Assembly: GCA_900553055.1 (NCBI GenBank)
Contig: USBV01000023.1
Span: forward strand, 1-15,047
Source: an uncultured Phascolarctobacterium sp.
Lineage (GTDB): Bacteria > Bacillota > Negativicutes > Acidaminococcales > Acidaminococcaceae
Length of the DNA: 15,047 bases
Direction: 5' to 3'
In this document: in pieces, positions 6,969 through 14,472 of the stretch
Numbering within the stretch: position 1 is the first letter of the stretch
Layout: every line of letters begins with the position of its first letter
Position numbers and translations under genes: made by a program
Notes under the pieces: generated by a model
What the model saw: only the letters and a program-made list of their open reading frames with translations
What the model was told of the DNA's origin: nothing
The model's database searches: none

Positions 6969-7985
6969 TTATTTGGTAGCTGCTTCCTGGAAGGAGGTAA
7001 TAGCTACGTCCTTAGCATCCAGCTTGCCAGAGATAAGCTTGTTAGCAGTGTACCATTTGATTTGGGTGTCGATATCGGAAGCAAGCAGCTTGCCGTTCTT
7101 GTCGATGTAGGGCAGGCCCAGCTTGATGTCTGCAGCCGGGGATTTTACATATTTAGCAACGATGTTTACTACTTCGTCCAATTTCTTGGCATCTTTCTTT
7201 TCAATAGCTGCTTCATAATAGTAGTTGCAAGCCTTTACATATGCTTTCATGAAACGGGTAGCAGCGTCCTTGTTCTTCATGAATTCAGGAGAGTAGAAAA
7301 TAGCGGAGGTTTGATAAGGAATCAAATCGCCAACCTGTACTACCAGTTTACCGTAGCCAGCCTTTTGTACCTTAGTAATATTGGGCTCGTTAAGGATGCA
7401 GCCATCAATTTGCTTGCTTTCCAAAGCGGCCATAACAGCGCTAAGCTTGCCCAGCGGCACGATTTCCACATCATTTAGGCTCATGCCCTGAGTTTCCAGG
7501 ATGCGGCCCAGCATATATTGGAAGGTGGAGCCCTTGCTGGTGATACCAATGCGTTTGCCCTTAATGTCCTTCAGGGTTTTTACGCCTTTATTGAAGTTAT
7601 CGGTGGTTACCAGCAGAGCGGAGGAGGAATATCCCTTTTGCTCACGGCCCTTGTCGGCTACGATGCCCAGCTTTTGACCGTTGGCAGCCATGTTATAAAG
7701 GCTGGCGGTGATGCCGGTAGCACCAACATTAACCTTGGAGGAGGCAGTGGATACGGCGATGGGATGAGCAGCGTCGAACCATTGCGGCTCAATTTCGATG
7801 CCCTCTTCAGTAAAGAAGCCCTTATCCATAGCGATAAAGAGCGGTGCGCTGCTGGTCAAGCGTAGCATACCCAGGCTTACCTTTACTTTTTCCTTCGGAG
7901 CTGCTTTTTTGGCGTCGTTGCCACCGCAGCCGGCCAGCACAAGTATCATGCACATAGCCATTAACAATGCTACAATTTTTTTCAT
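6969..7985 (-). CDS. ABC importer substrate-binding lipoprotein (NMT1/SsuA-like)
   Basis: The protein has 338 residues. It starts with a lipoprotein signal peptide whose lipobox LAGC ends in Cys20, so it should be lipid-anchored outside the cytoplasmic membrane. The mature part has a two-lobed binding-protein pattern of the COG0715/NMT1 type: TSSAPLFIAMDKGFF (about 44-58), a VGATG stretch, then LKDIKGKRIGIT and ALESKQIDGCILNEP. The group takes up sulfonates, taurine, nitrate, aromatic acids or thiamine precursors, and the sequence does not decide among them. No sulfonate desulfurase or thiamine gene lies nearby. The ATG has a GGGAAG-type site upstream. It is the first gene of the operon with the ATPase and permease and is transcribed away from the DUF3298-like gene. 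Confidence 0.88.
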   Translation of the reverse strand: MKKIVALLMAMCMILVLAGCGGNDAKKAAPKEKVKVSLGMLRLTSSAPLFIAMDKGFFTEEGIEIEPQWFDAAHPIAVSTASSKVNVGATGITASLYNMAANGQKLGIVADKGREQKGYSSSALLVTTDNFNKGVKTLKDIKGKRIGITSKGSTFQYMLGRILETQGMSLNDVEIVPLGKLSAVMAALESKQIDGCILNEPNITKVQKAGYGKLVVQVGDLIPYQTSAIFYSPEFMKNKDAATRFMKAYVKACNYYYEAAIEKKDAKKLDEVVNIVAKYVKSPAADIKLGLPYIDKNGKLLASDIDTQIKWYTANKLISGKLDAKDVAITSFQEAATK

Positions 7986-8197
7986 GATTAAAACTTCCCT
8001 TCTCCCATACTACTGAGATAATATACGCCATTATTCTACACTATTTTAGGCAAAGATGCACGATTTTTTCGAAGGATTTTACTAAAATATGATAAAAAAG
8101 CGAAATCTGTGTGATTTGTAACATTATCTGCCCAAAAGATGTTATAATGATAGTATCCCGAAGTATGACTAGAGTATAATCGAAAGGATGTGTAGGA
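7986..8197. promoter_or_regulatory. Divergent promoter region between the ABC operon and the DUF3298-like gene
   Basis: This AT-rich gap drives transcription both ways. On the plus strand TATAAT occurs at 8143-8148 and at 8175-8180; neither has a good -35 at 17 bases, and the first leaves room for the ribosome binding site AAAGGA (8183-8188). On the minus strand only -10-like hexamers are seen. Inverted copies of TATTTTAG (8042-8049) and CTAAAATA (8082-8089), and the overlapping palindrome ATTTTA-C-TAAAAT (8076-8088), could be operator sites but may simply reflect AT-richness. Confidence 0.4.
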
Positions 8198-9499
8198 GTG
8201 AAAAGCTCTTGGATGATAAATTTATTAGCTGTGGGCAGTGCTTTAGCAATGGCAGGGCCGGCGGCCGCAGCGGATACGCTGCTGGCCAAAACGGCACTGC
8301 AGCTTGATAAAGGAAGCGTCACGGCGGAACTGTGGGGCGACCGCTTGCCCAGCGGCTACAGCGAGGATTTGCTCGTTTTGCTAAAGGATGAGCGGGGCAA
8401 GCTGGTGACGGCTTATGCGCCCTCGATTAAGGGTGGTTACTATCCCATGCTTGAGGCAGTGCAGGTGAAGCTGGTTGATAAGAAGGCGGCGACAGACGCT
8501 GGCAATGAGAGCGTGAGCGAAGCTAAGCAGGCTGCGCAGCAGCTGCTGGTGAGCGTGGGACAGGGCGATTGGCAGGCGGCTAGCGAGTTTAGAATCCTAG
8601 ATTTTGCAGAACGCAACAAGGTGCAGGAGCTTTTTAGTTCTGCGGATAGCATGGGCCTTGTGAGCAAGGCTTATTCTAATGAAGAAAAGCTTTATGTCAC
8701 GCTTAAGGATGGACAGCAAAATGTGGCTAATCTGCCCGAGGGAGTGAGCTCAAACCGTATCTACTACGGAGGGCTTTATTCCTTAACCGCACACGATTTG
8801 GATGGCGATGGGCAGCAGGAGCTGTTGGGAACACAACAGCTCGTTAATGGAAAGCAAAATGTAGCCGATGTGGGCGCTGTGTGGCAGCTTGATGGTGAAA
8901 AGAAGTGGAAGCAAAGCAATGTCACGATCATGACTACTTCGCCAACTCCGAAAAGTAATACTGTGAATGATGGTAAAGAGGTTGCAACGGGAGTTATTTT
9001 ACCTCGTAAAATGGTAGTGCCAGGTGGAGAAGCAACCTATCCAACTTTTGTGAGCCATGATGTGGAGCTGCAAAATAAAATTAATCGGCTTTTGCAATCC
9101 GAGTGCGCAGAGTACTTAGATAGCTTTTATCAGGGTAAGGCGGATATGGCCTTTAAGGTAATTACTGCTAATGAACACATTATTTCACTGCAGCTTATCA
9201 GCGGCAAAAGCAAATTTAAGCATCATCATGTGAATATCAATCCTAGTACGGGAGAGCTGATTAAGCTAAATCAGATTCTGAATTATAAGGATCCGGACCT
9301 AATGCCTTTGCTCAGACTTCTGTGTACTAATAAAAATATGATGTTAGAGTATCAACCCCCTGCCGAATGGTATATTGAGGGGAAAAATATTTTCTTGATG
9401 CAGAATATTTGCGGTCAGGATGAGGTAGCAGGCTTTGCTTTAGGCAATCTACATAAATTTGTATTGGATAAGCGTTGGCTTGAGAAAAATTCTGACTGA
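8198..9499 (+). CDS. Secreted protein with Ca-loop motif and DUF3298-like C-terminus
   Basis: The protein has 433 residues; I do not recognise it as a named gene. A signal peptide is clear (hydrophobic 7-20, likely cleavage after PAAA near 24), so it should be periplasmic or exported. The middle contains DLDGDGQQE (200-208), a DxDxDGxxE pattern typical of calcium-binding loops in EF-hand-like and FG-GAP-like repeats. The C-terminal part (about 281-425), with YPTFVSHDVELQNKIN and VNINPSTGELIKLNQIL, resembles the DUF3298 domain of RsiV/PdaC-type extracytoplasmic proteins, but the usual GGAHG stretch is absent. The GTG start is supported by AAAGGA nine bases upstream and by the signal peptide beginning there. 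It precedes the RND pump genes by 191 bases containing a separate promoter, so co-regulation is possible but not shown. Its Arg codon use (CGG, AGA) differs from the pump genes. Confidence 0.6.
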   Translation: MKSSWMINLLAVGSALAMAGPAAAADTLLAKTALQLDKGSVTAELWGDRLPSGYSEDLLVLLKDERGKLVTAYAPSIKGGYYPMLEAVQVKLVDKKAATDAGNESVSEAKQAAQQLLVSVGQGDWQAASEFRILDFAERNKVQELFSSADSMGLVSKAYSNEEKLYVTLKDGQQNVANLPEGVSSNRIYYGGLYSLTAHDLDGDGQQELLGTQQLVNGKQNVADVGAVWQLDGEKKWKQSNVTIMTTSPTPKSNTVNDGKEVATGVILPRKMVVPGGEATYPTFVSHDVELQNKINRLLQSECAEYLDSFYQGKADMAFKVITANEHIISLQLISGKSKFKHHHVNINPSTGELIKLNQILNYKDPDLMPLLRLLCTNKNMMLEYQPPAEWYIEGKNIFLMQNICGQDEVAGFALGNLHKFVLDKRWLEKNSD

Positions 9500-9507
9500 C
9501 CAGTCAG
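9492..9507. promoter_or_regulatory. TetR/AcrR-type operator candidate
   Basis: CTGACTGACCAGTCAG is a perfect 7-base inverted repeat around a 2-base centre (CTGACTG-AC-CAGTCAG). Its form, built on GACTG/CAGTC half-sites, is like operators of TetR-family repressors, which commonly control RND pumps. It overlaps the stop codon of the preceding gene and lies about 70 bases upstream of the pump promoter -35, which is far for simple blocking. No TetR gene is in the window. Confidence 0.4.
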
Positions 9508-9540
9508 CATATTTTGAAAAACGGAGGAAATGGAAGGAAA

Positions 9541-9570
9541 TTTAAGGAAAATGCCTGTAATTTCTTTAAA
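9541..9570 (+). terminator. Weak AT-rich hairpin downstream of the DUF3298-like gene
   Basis: TTTAAGGAAA (9541-9550) can pair with TTTCTTTAAA (9561-9570) over ten positions with one G-U pair. A T-rich stretch lies further downstream. It may be a poor terminator, allowing some read-through into the pump operon. Confidence 0.25.
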
Positions 9571-9576
9571 AGGCGT

Positions 9577-9605
9577 TTGCTTTATTTATTTCATTCCAGT
9601 ATAAT
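9577..9605 (+). promoter_or_regulatory. Promoter of the RND pump operon
   Basis: TTGCTT (9577-9582) and a consensus TATAAT (9600-9605) are 17 bases apart. Transcription would start near 9612, giving a leader of about 80 bases that ends in the ribosome binding site AAGGAGG (9677-9683), seven bases before the ATG. Confidence 0.7.
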
Positions 9606-9690
9606 AGTCTTATTCTGAAACTGGGTCATAGTTTATTTTATTCATATATTGTGTGCAAGTTTCTGAGTAGAAGGATAAGGAGGTTTTTAT

Positions 9691-10860
9691 ATGTTTAGTT
9701 TTATCCGCTCCTGCCGTGGGAAGAAGGCGTTGGCTGCTTCTCTGGCAGTGGCAATGATGCTGACGGTAGCAGGCTGTGCTAAAAAACAGCAGGCACCTGC
9801 TCAAGCAACCTTGGTAAAGACCATGCAGGTAATCAAGCGCGATACCCCCATCGTGTATGATTACACCGGCTTTGTGCAGGCTCAGCAGGAAATGGAGCTC
9901 AAGGCTCAGGTTACCGGCCAAATCACTGGTAAATTCTTCAAGGGTGGCGATACTGTGGTGGCAGGCCAAAAGCTGTACACCATTGACCAACGCATCTATC
10001 AGGCTAATTTGCTTAACGCTCAGGCAGGCCTTGCCAATGCTCGCGCTGCCTTGGCCAATGCTGCTTTAAACGCAGAACGTTATACCAAGCTTTATCAAAA
10101 TGATGCAGTTTCTAAGCAGGTTTTGGATAACGCTTTAACCCAGCGGGACCAAGCCTTGGCAGCAGTAAATGCTCAAGAGGCAATGCTGGAAAATGCTAGA
10201 ATCAGCATGACCGATACCACTGTTACTGCTCCCTTCACCGGTCGCATTGATACCAGTGCTTTAGAGGTGGGCAACTTTGTAACTGCCGGTCAAACCACTT
10301 TGACCAAGATTTCCAATACTGACCCTGTATATGTACAATTCACCATGGCTGAGCCGGAATACCTGAAGCTTTCTGCTTCCAAGGACAATAATGGCGGCGC
10401 TGCCTTGGATAATCTGACTGCAGTGCTCAGCGATGGTTCTACCTATGATTTAAAGGGTAAGATTGCCGAGGTTAACCGCGGTATTAACGATAACACCGGT
10501 ACCTTGACCATTAAGGCTCTCTTTGAAAACCCCGTACGTCGTCTGCTGCCGGGCATGTTTGCTCATATTCAGGCTACTGCCGGCATTCAACAAAACGCAT
10601 TGCTCATTCCGAAGCGTGCTGTTACCGAAATGCTGTATAAAAAATTCGTCTATGTTGTGGGCTCTGACAATAAGGTTACCATGAAGGAAATCACCCTTGG
10701 TCCCAGTGTTGGTCGTCTGTACATGGTAGAAAGTGGCTTAAATGGTGACGAAGTTTTGGTAGTTGAAGGTACTGGTAAGGTACGTCAGGGTGCAGAGGTT
10801 AAAGCTCAGCCCATGACCGAGGCAGATCTTGATACCTCTGAGAAGACTCAACAAAAATAA
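9691..10860 (+). CDS. RND efflux pump membrane fusion lipoprotein (AcrA/MexA family)
   Basis: The protein has 389 residues, normal for the family. The lipobox VAGC (Cys29) marks a lipoprotein anchored to the outer face of the inner membrane. Family domains follow in order: first lipoyl half (about 60-100, with KAQVTGQI and GGDTVVAGQ), an Ala/Gln/Asn-rich alpha-helical hairpin (about 102-172), second lipoyl half (about 175-210, TVTAPFTGRID), then beta-barrel and membrane-proximal domains. The adaptor links the inner-membrane pump to an outer-membrane TolC-like channel across the periplasm. The gene is transcribed with the pump gene 13 bases downstream, from a strong promoter. No outer-membrane channel gene follows, so the channel must be encoded elsewhere. 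Arg codons are mostly CGT/CGC, suggesting good expression. Confidence 0.93.
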   Translation: MFSFIRSCRGKKALAASLAVAMMLTVAGCAKKQQAPAQATLVKTMQVIKRDTPIVYDYTGFVQAQQEMELKAQVTGQITGKFFKGGDTVVAGQKLYTIDQRIYQANLLNAQAGLANARAALANAALNAERYTKLYQNDAVSKQVLDNALTQRDQALAAVNAQEAMLENARISMTDTTVTAPFTGRIDTSALEVGNFVTAGQTTLTKISNTDPVYVQFTMAEPEYLKLSASKDNNGGAALDNLTAVLSDGSTYDLKGKIAEVNRGINDNTGTLTIKALFENPVRRLLPGMFAHIQATAGIQQNALLIPKRAVTEMLYKKFVYVVGSDNKVTMKEITLGPSVGRLYMVESGLNGDEVLVVEGTGKVRQGAEVKAQPMTEADLDTSEKTQQK

Positions 10861-10873
10861 GGAGGTAAGCTAA

Positions 10874-13800
10874 GTGGCACGTTTTTTTATTGATCGCCCT
10901 GTCTTTGCGATAGTGTTAGCGATTTTGATCACCTTACTGGGTGCCCTTGCCGGTTTCAGCTTGCCTATTGCTCAATATCCAAATATCACTAAGCCCCGTA
11001 TTTCCGTAGAAACCAACTATGTAGGCGCTTCTGCCGACGTAGTTGAAGAAGCCGTTGCTCAGGCTATCGAGCAGAAGGTCAGCGGCGTTGAAAATATGCT
11101 GGATATGAGCTCCGTCAGCACCAGTAATGGTCAATACAAACTGAATGTACAGTTCAACCTGGAGAAAAATGCCGATATCGCTTCTGTAGAGGTACAGAAC
11201 CGTGTATCCCAGGCCAACAGCTCCATGCCTAGCGAGGTTAGTGCTTATGGTATTACCACCGCTAAGGAATCTGCTGAAACCATTATGTATTTTGGCTTGT
11301 ATTCTCCTAATAATACCTATGATGGCATGTTCCTGCGTACATACGCCGATGCGAACTTTATCGACGCAGTAAAGCGTGTTAAAGGCGTATCCACCGTTAG
11401 TGAATATGGTCCGGAATATTCCATTCGCTTGTGGCTGAACCCTGAAAAAATGGCTCAGCTGGGCGTTACCGTGGATGATGTATCCACTGCTATTAAAACC
11501 CAAAACATTCAGGCCGCCGTTGGCTCCATCGGTGACCGCCCCACCGCTGCTGAGCAGGAAAAAACCTATTCTGCCAGCGCTCAAGGTCGTTTGAAGACTG
11601 TAGAAGAGTTTGGCAATGTTATCGTTCGTACTAATAAGGGTGATAACCTGAAGCTGCGTGATATCGCGACCATCAAGGAAGGCCCGCGTAACGACATGGT
11701 TGTCAGCCGTTTGAACGGCGGCGAATCTGTTGTATTCCCTGTATCCTTAACCTCTGATGCTAACGCTATCGAAACCGTTGGCAAGATTAAAGAGGTTCTG
11801 AAGGAAGCGGAAACCCGTTTCCCGGAGGATATGAAGCTGATTGTTATTCAGGATAACACCCAGTTTATTACTGAATCCTTGAACAAGGTTGCTCATACCT
11901 TCTTTGAGGCTTTGGTGCTGGTTATTCTGGTAGTATTCATGTTCTTAGGCAGCTGGCGCGCAACCTTGATTCCGCTGCTGGCAGTGCCCGTATCCTTAGT
12001 TGGTACCTTTGCCTCCTTTGTACTATTGGGCTTTACCATTAACACTTTGACTGCTTTTGCTATGATTCTGGCTATCGGCCTGGTTGTCGACGACGCCATC
12101 GTTGTTGTTGAGGCTGTTGAGCATCACATCCAGGAAAATGGTATGTCCCCGAAGGAAGCGACCTACCGTGCTATGAACGAAGTATCCGGCCCTGTTGTGG
12201 CTATCGCCTTCGTTTTGTCCGCGGTATTTATCCCAGTAGCTTTTACCGGCGGTACCGTTGGTGAATTGTACAAGCAGTTCGCTATTACCGTATCCGTATC
12301 CATGATGCTGTCCGCAATTGTTGCGCTGTCCCTGACTCCTGCGCTCTGCTCTTTGATTTTGAAGAAAAAGAGCGAGGATGAGGCTCCCAAGGGCTTCATT
12401 GGCAAGGCAGTTGCTGCCTTTAACAATTGGTTCGAAAGAACTCTGGGCAAATATGTTTCCAATGTTGAGGTTTGTATCCGCAAGTCCAAGCTGGTGCTCA
12501 CCTGCCTGGCCGTTGTGGTTATTCTGACCGGCGTTATCGCTAAGCATACCCCGACCGGCTTCGTGCCGAACGAGGACCAGGGCATGAGCGCCGTATCCGT
12601 AAATCTGCCTGAGGCTGCTTCCAGCAACCGTGCTCTGCAGGTTATTGAAGATATCGCTGCCAAAGCCCGCAAGCTCCCCGGTGTTAAGAACGTCATGTCC
12701 GTTGCCGGCGTGGATATTCTTTCCAACGCGCAAAAGGCTAACTCTGCTTTGATGGTAGTTGTTATGGACGATTATAACAATCGTACCACTACTACCCAAC
12801 AGGTTATTCCTATGATATTTGGCTTGGGCGCTCAATATCCTGATGCCAGTGTTATGGCCTTCCAGCCGCCTTCTTTGCCTGGTGCCTCCAATACCGGTAC
12901 TCTGAGCCTGTATTTGATGAATCTGGCTGGCGAGGATGTGGAAACCATGGGTCAGCGTGCTAATGAGTTCTTGGCCAAGGCCCGCCAACGTCCGGAGGTT
13001 GGTATGGTTTATACCACCTTGAATACCAATACTCCTGTGTATAATTTTGATGTGGACCGCGAAAAGGCACAAAGCTTAGGCGTGCCCGTATCCAGCGTTT
13101 ATGCCGCTATGCAGGCCTTCTTAGGTGGTAACGAAATCAACGATATCAACAACTTCGGTCGTACCTGGAAGGTTGTTATGCAGGCCGATGCTAAGTATCG
13201 TACCAATGTTGATGATTTGCGTTATTTCTATGTGCGTAGCACTAATGGTACTATGGTGCCGTTGAATACCCTGGTAACTCCCATTCAAAAGAACAGCTCT
13301 CTGGTTATGACTCGCTTCAATGGTGCTCGCGCCATTAAGATTGCGGGCGACCCTGCTGATGGCTATTCCACTGGTGAGGCAATGGCAGCATTGGAAGAGG
13401 TAGCAAAGGAAACTTTGCCCAGCTCCTACACTTACGAATGGGTTGACCAAAGCCGCGACGAAATCGAGGCTGGCAGCCGTTCTACCCAGATTTACATCAT
13501 TTCTATGATTTTCGTATTCCTGTGCTTGGCAGCTCTGTACGAAAGCTGGACCATTCCTCTGGCCGTACTGCTGTCCGTGCCCTCTGCCATTTTTGGCTGC
13601 TTCCTGTCCCAATATCTGCGTGGTCAAAATAACGACGTTTATATGCAGATTGGTATGATCACTTTGATTGGCTTGGCTGCGAAGAACGCTATTTTGATTG
13701 TAGAATATGCTAAGATGAACATGGAAGAGAATGGCATGGATGTGGTTACCGCAGCAATCGAGGCTGCTCGCCTGCGTTTGCGCCCCATTCTGATGACCTC

Positions 13801-14005
13801 CTTCGCCTTCATCTTAGGCTGCTTGCCCTTGGCTATTGCTACCGGCCCGGGTGCCGGTGCCCGTGTGTCCATGGGTAACGCCGTAGTTGGCGGCATGACC
13901 ATTGCTACCTTCTTCGGTATCTTCCTGATTCCCGTACTCTTTGTAGTTGTAGAAAAATTCTTCAGCCGCAAAAAGAAGGAGCAGCAACCCCTTGACGAAG
14001 CTTAA
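10874..14005 (+). CDS. RND efflux pump inner-membrane transporter (AcrB/HAE1 family)
   Basis: This is a full-length pump (1043 residues; E. coli AcrB has 1049). It exports lipophilic compounds from periplasm or membrane in exchange for protons, as a trimer joined to the adaptor and an outer channel. The N-terminus MARFFIDRPVFAIVLA is typical. The proton-relay residues are present: Asp406-Asp407 in GLVVDDAI (TM4) and Lys937 in GLAAKNAILIVE (TM10), as is the RLRPILMTS motif. Two large periplasmic loops follow TM1 and TM7. The deep pocket is unusual: positions matching E. coli Phe136, 178, 610, 615, 617 and 628 are Thr136, Tyr178, Met608, Val613, Ile615 and Leu626. The substrate range therefore cannot be taken from AcrB. 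The GTG start has GGAGG eight bases upstream, directly after the adaptor stop. A perfect terminator follows. Confidence 0.95.
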   Translation: MARFFIDRPVFAIVLAILITLLGALAGFSLPIAQYPNITKPRISVETNYVGASADVVEEAVAQAIEQKVSGVENMLDMSSVSTSNGQYKLNVQFNLEKNADIASVEVQNRVSQANSSMPSEVSAYGITTAKESAETIMYFGLYSPNNTYDGMFLRTYADANFIDAVKRVKGVSTVSEYGPEYSIRLWLNPEKMAQLGVTVDDVSTAIKTQNIQAAVGSIGDRPTAAEQEKTYSASAQGRLKTVEEFGNVIVRTNKGDNLKLRDIATIKEGPRNDMVVSRLNGGESVVFPVSLTSDANAIETVGKIKEVLKEAETRFPEDMKLIVIQDNTQFITESLNKVAHTFFEALVLVILVVFMFLGSWRATLIPLLAVPVSLVGTFASFVLLGFTINTLTAFAMILAIGLVVDDAIVVVEAVEHHIQENGMSPKEATYRAMNEVSGPVVAIAFVLSAVFIPVAFTGGTVGELYKQFAITVSVSMMLSAIVALSLTPALCSLILKKKSEDEAPKGFIGKAVAAFNNWFERTLGKYVSNVEVCIRKSKLVLTCLAVVVILTGVIAKHTPTGFVPNEDQGMSAVSVNLPEAASSNRALQVIEDIAAKARKLPGVKNVMSVAGVDILSNAQKANSALMVVVMDDYNNRTTTTQQVIPMIFGLGAQYPDASVMAFQPPSLPGASNTGTLSLYLMNLAGEDVETMGQRANEFLAKARQRPEVGMVYTTLNTNTPVYNFDVDREKAQSLGVPVSSVYAAMQAFLGGNEINDINNFGRTWKVVMQADAKYRTNVDDLRYFYVRSTNGTMVPLNTLVTPIQKNSSLVMTRFNGARAIKIAGDPADGYSTGEAMAALEEVAKETLPSSYTYEWVDQSRDEIEAGSRSTQIYIISMIFVFLCLAALYESWTIPLAVLLSVPSAIFGCFLSQYLRGQNNDVYMQIGMITLIGLAAKNAILIVEYAKMNMEENGMDVVTAAIEAARLRLRPILMTSFAFILGCLPLAIATGPGAGARVSMGNAVVGGMTIATFFGIFLIPVLFVVVEKFFSRKKKEQQPLDEA

Positions 14006-14039
14006 GCTTTAGCTTAGACTCCAGTTCAACAAAACAATG

Positions 14040-14079
14040 AAGCTCCGCTTAATCCTATGAGGATTAAGCGGAGCTTTTT
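14040..14079 (+). terminator. Intrinsic terminator of the RND pump operon
   Basis: A perfect 16-base stem, AAGCTCCGCTTAATCC (14040-14055) with its complement (14061-14076), closes a 5-base loop (TATGA) and runs into five T (14075-14079). The 149 bases that follow (14080-14228) are AT-rich; I see only the palindrome GCTTAATTAAGC (14104-14115) and a short TCTATT/AATAGA inverted repeat there. Confidence 0.93.
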
Positions 14080-14228
14080 GCTGCCCTAAATAGGGAATTA
14101 GTAGCTTAATTAAGCATAAAAAAAGTTAAAAAACATAAAAAATAAAGTAATTCTATTAAGTAAATAGACAAAGGTCTAAGAACTCATAAAAGGTGACAAG
14201 GGCAACAGTTATGACTTATTCCACCAAT

Positions 14229-14234
14229 TATAAT
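14229..14234 (+). promoter_or_regulatory. -10 element of the decarboxylase operon
   Basis: A consensus TATAAT lies 86 bases before the first gene. No convincing -35 is found at 16-18 bases. Transcription would begin near 14241, just at the first of two leader hairpins. An in-frame ATG at 14233 overlaps this element and so is not a usable start from this promoter. Confidence 0.5.
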
Positions 14235-14241
14235 GAAAGCC

Positions 14242-14296
14242 GACAAGGATGCTTGTCCGCAATCATTCATCAATCCGTTAAGTTTGCCATTAACGG
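14242..14296 (+). promoter_or_regulatory. Two hairpins in the decarboxylase operon leader
   Basis: GACAAG/CTTGTC (14242-14247 with 14252-14257, loop GATG) would sit at the very 5' end of the transcript. CCGTTAA/TTAACGG (14275-14281 with 14290-14296) lies just before the ribosome binding site GGAGGTG (14309-14315). A hairpin at the 5' end can protect a message from decay. No known riboswitch pattern is recognised. Confidence 0.4.
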
Positions 14297-14319
14297 AAAA
14301 TATTTGTGGAGGTGATGTT

Positions 14320-14448
14320 ATGGGTCCAGTAACAGTGAATCCCTGGCTGATTGCCGTGATTAACATGGCTATTGTATTTGGGGTTTTGATCGCTCTGGGC
14401 ATCTTAATGAGTATGATTCAGCTTGTAGATCCCACGAAAAATCACTAA
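14320..14448 (+). CDS. OadG-related small subunit of a sodium-pumping decarboxylase
   Basis: The protein has 42 residues: a short N-terminus and one membrane helix (about 9-35, including INMAIVFGVLIALGILMSMI), ending in a short polar tail. The helix pattern matches the N-terminal part of OadG, the gamma subunit of oxaloacetate decarboxylase-type sodium pumps, which helps hold the peripheral carboxyltransferase and the membrane beta subunit together. It lacks the linker and zinc-binding tail of full OadG (about 80 residues or more), and is nearer in size to the 55-residue epsilon subunit of Veillonella methylmalonyl-CoA decarboxylase. ATG 14320 has GGAGGTG just upstream. It lies 24 bases before the beta-subunit gene, as expected for partners in one complex. 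Membership is strongly suggested by position, but the short length keeps the call moderate. Confidence 0.7.
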   Translation: MGPVTVNPWLIAVINMAIVFGVLIALGILMSMIQLVDPTKNH

Positions 14449-14472
14449 AAAACTTAAGGAGGAAATTTTTTT

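Noticed and set aside
9530..9604. A 24-codon frame (ATG 9530) upstream of the pump promoter.
   Set aside because: GGAGG is only two bases from the ATG, and the frame runs through a hairpin and ends in the -10 element.
12023..13072. A 349-residue open frame on the minus strand inside the RND pump gene, and others like it (10934-11584, 13121-13627).
   Set aside because: They are antisense shadows of a highly codon-biased gene, with low-complexity-looking products, no ribosome binding sites and no family motifs.
14104..14115. Perfect 12-base palindrome GCTTAATTAAGC in the gap after the pump operon.
   Set aside because: AT-rich and short, no T-run or promoter beside it, and no second copy seen; too weak to call an operator.
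5170..14208. The 13-mer ACAAGGGCAACAG at 5170-5182 and 14196-14208, both intergenic.
   Set aside because: About one or two shared 13-mers are expected by chance in 15 kb, and the flanks do not match.
14233..14319. In-frame upstream ATG extending the OadG-related protein to 71 residues.
   Set aside because: It overlaps the TATAAT, has no ribosome binding site, and the added stretch corresponds to the two leader hairpins; ATG 14320 has a strong site.
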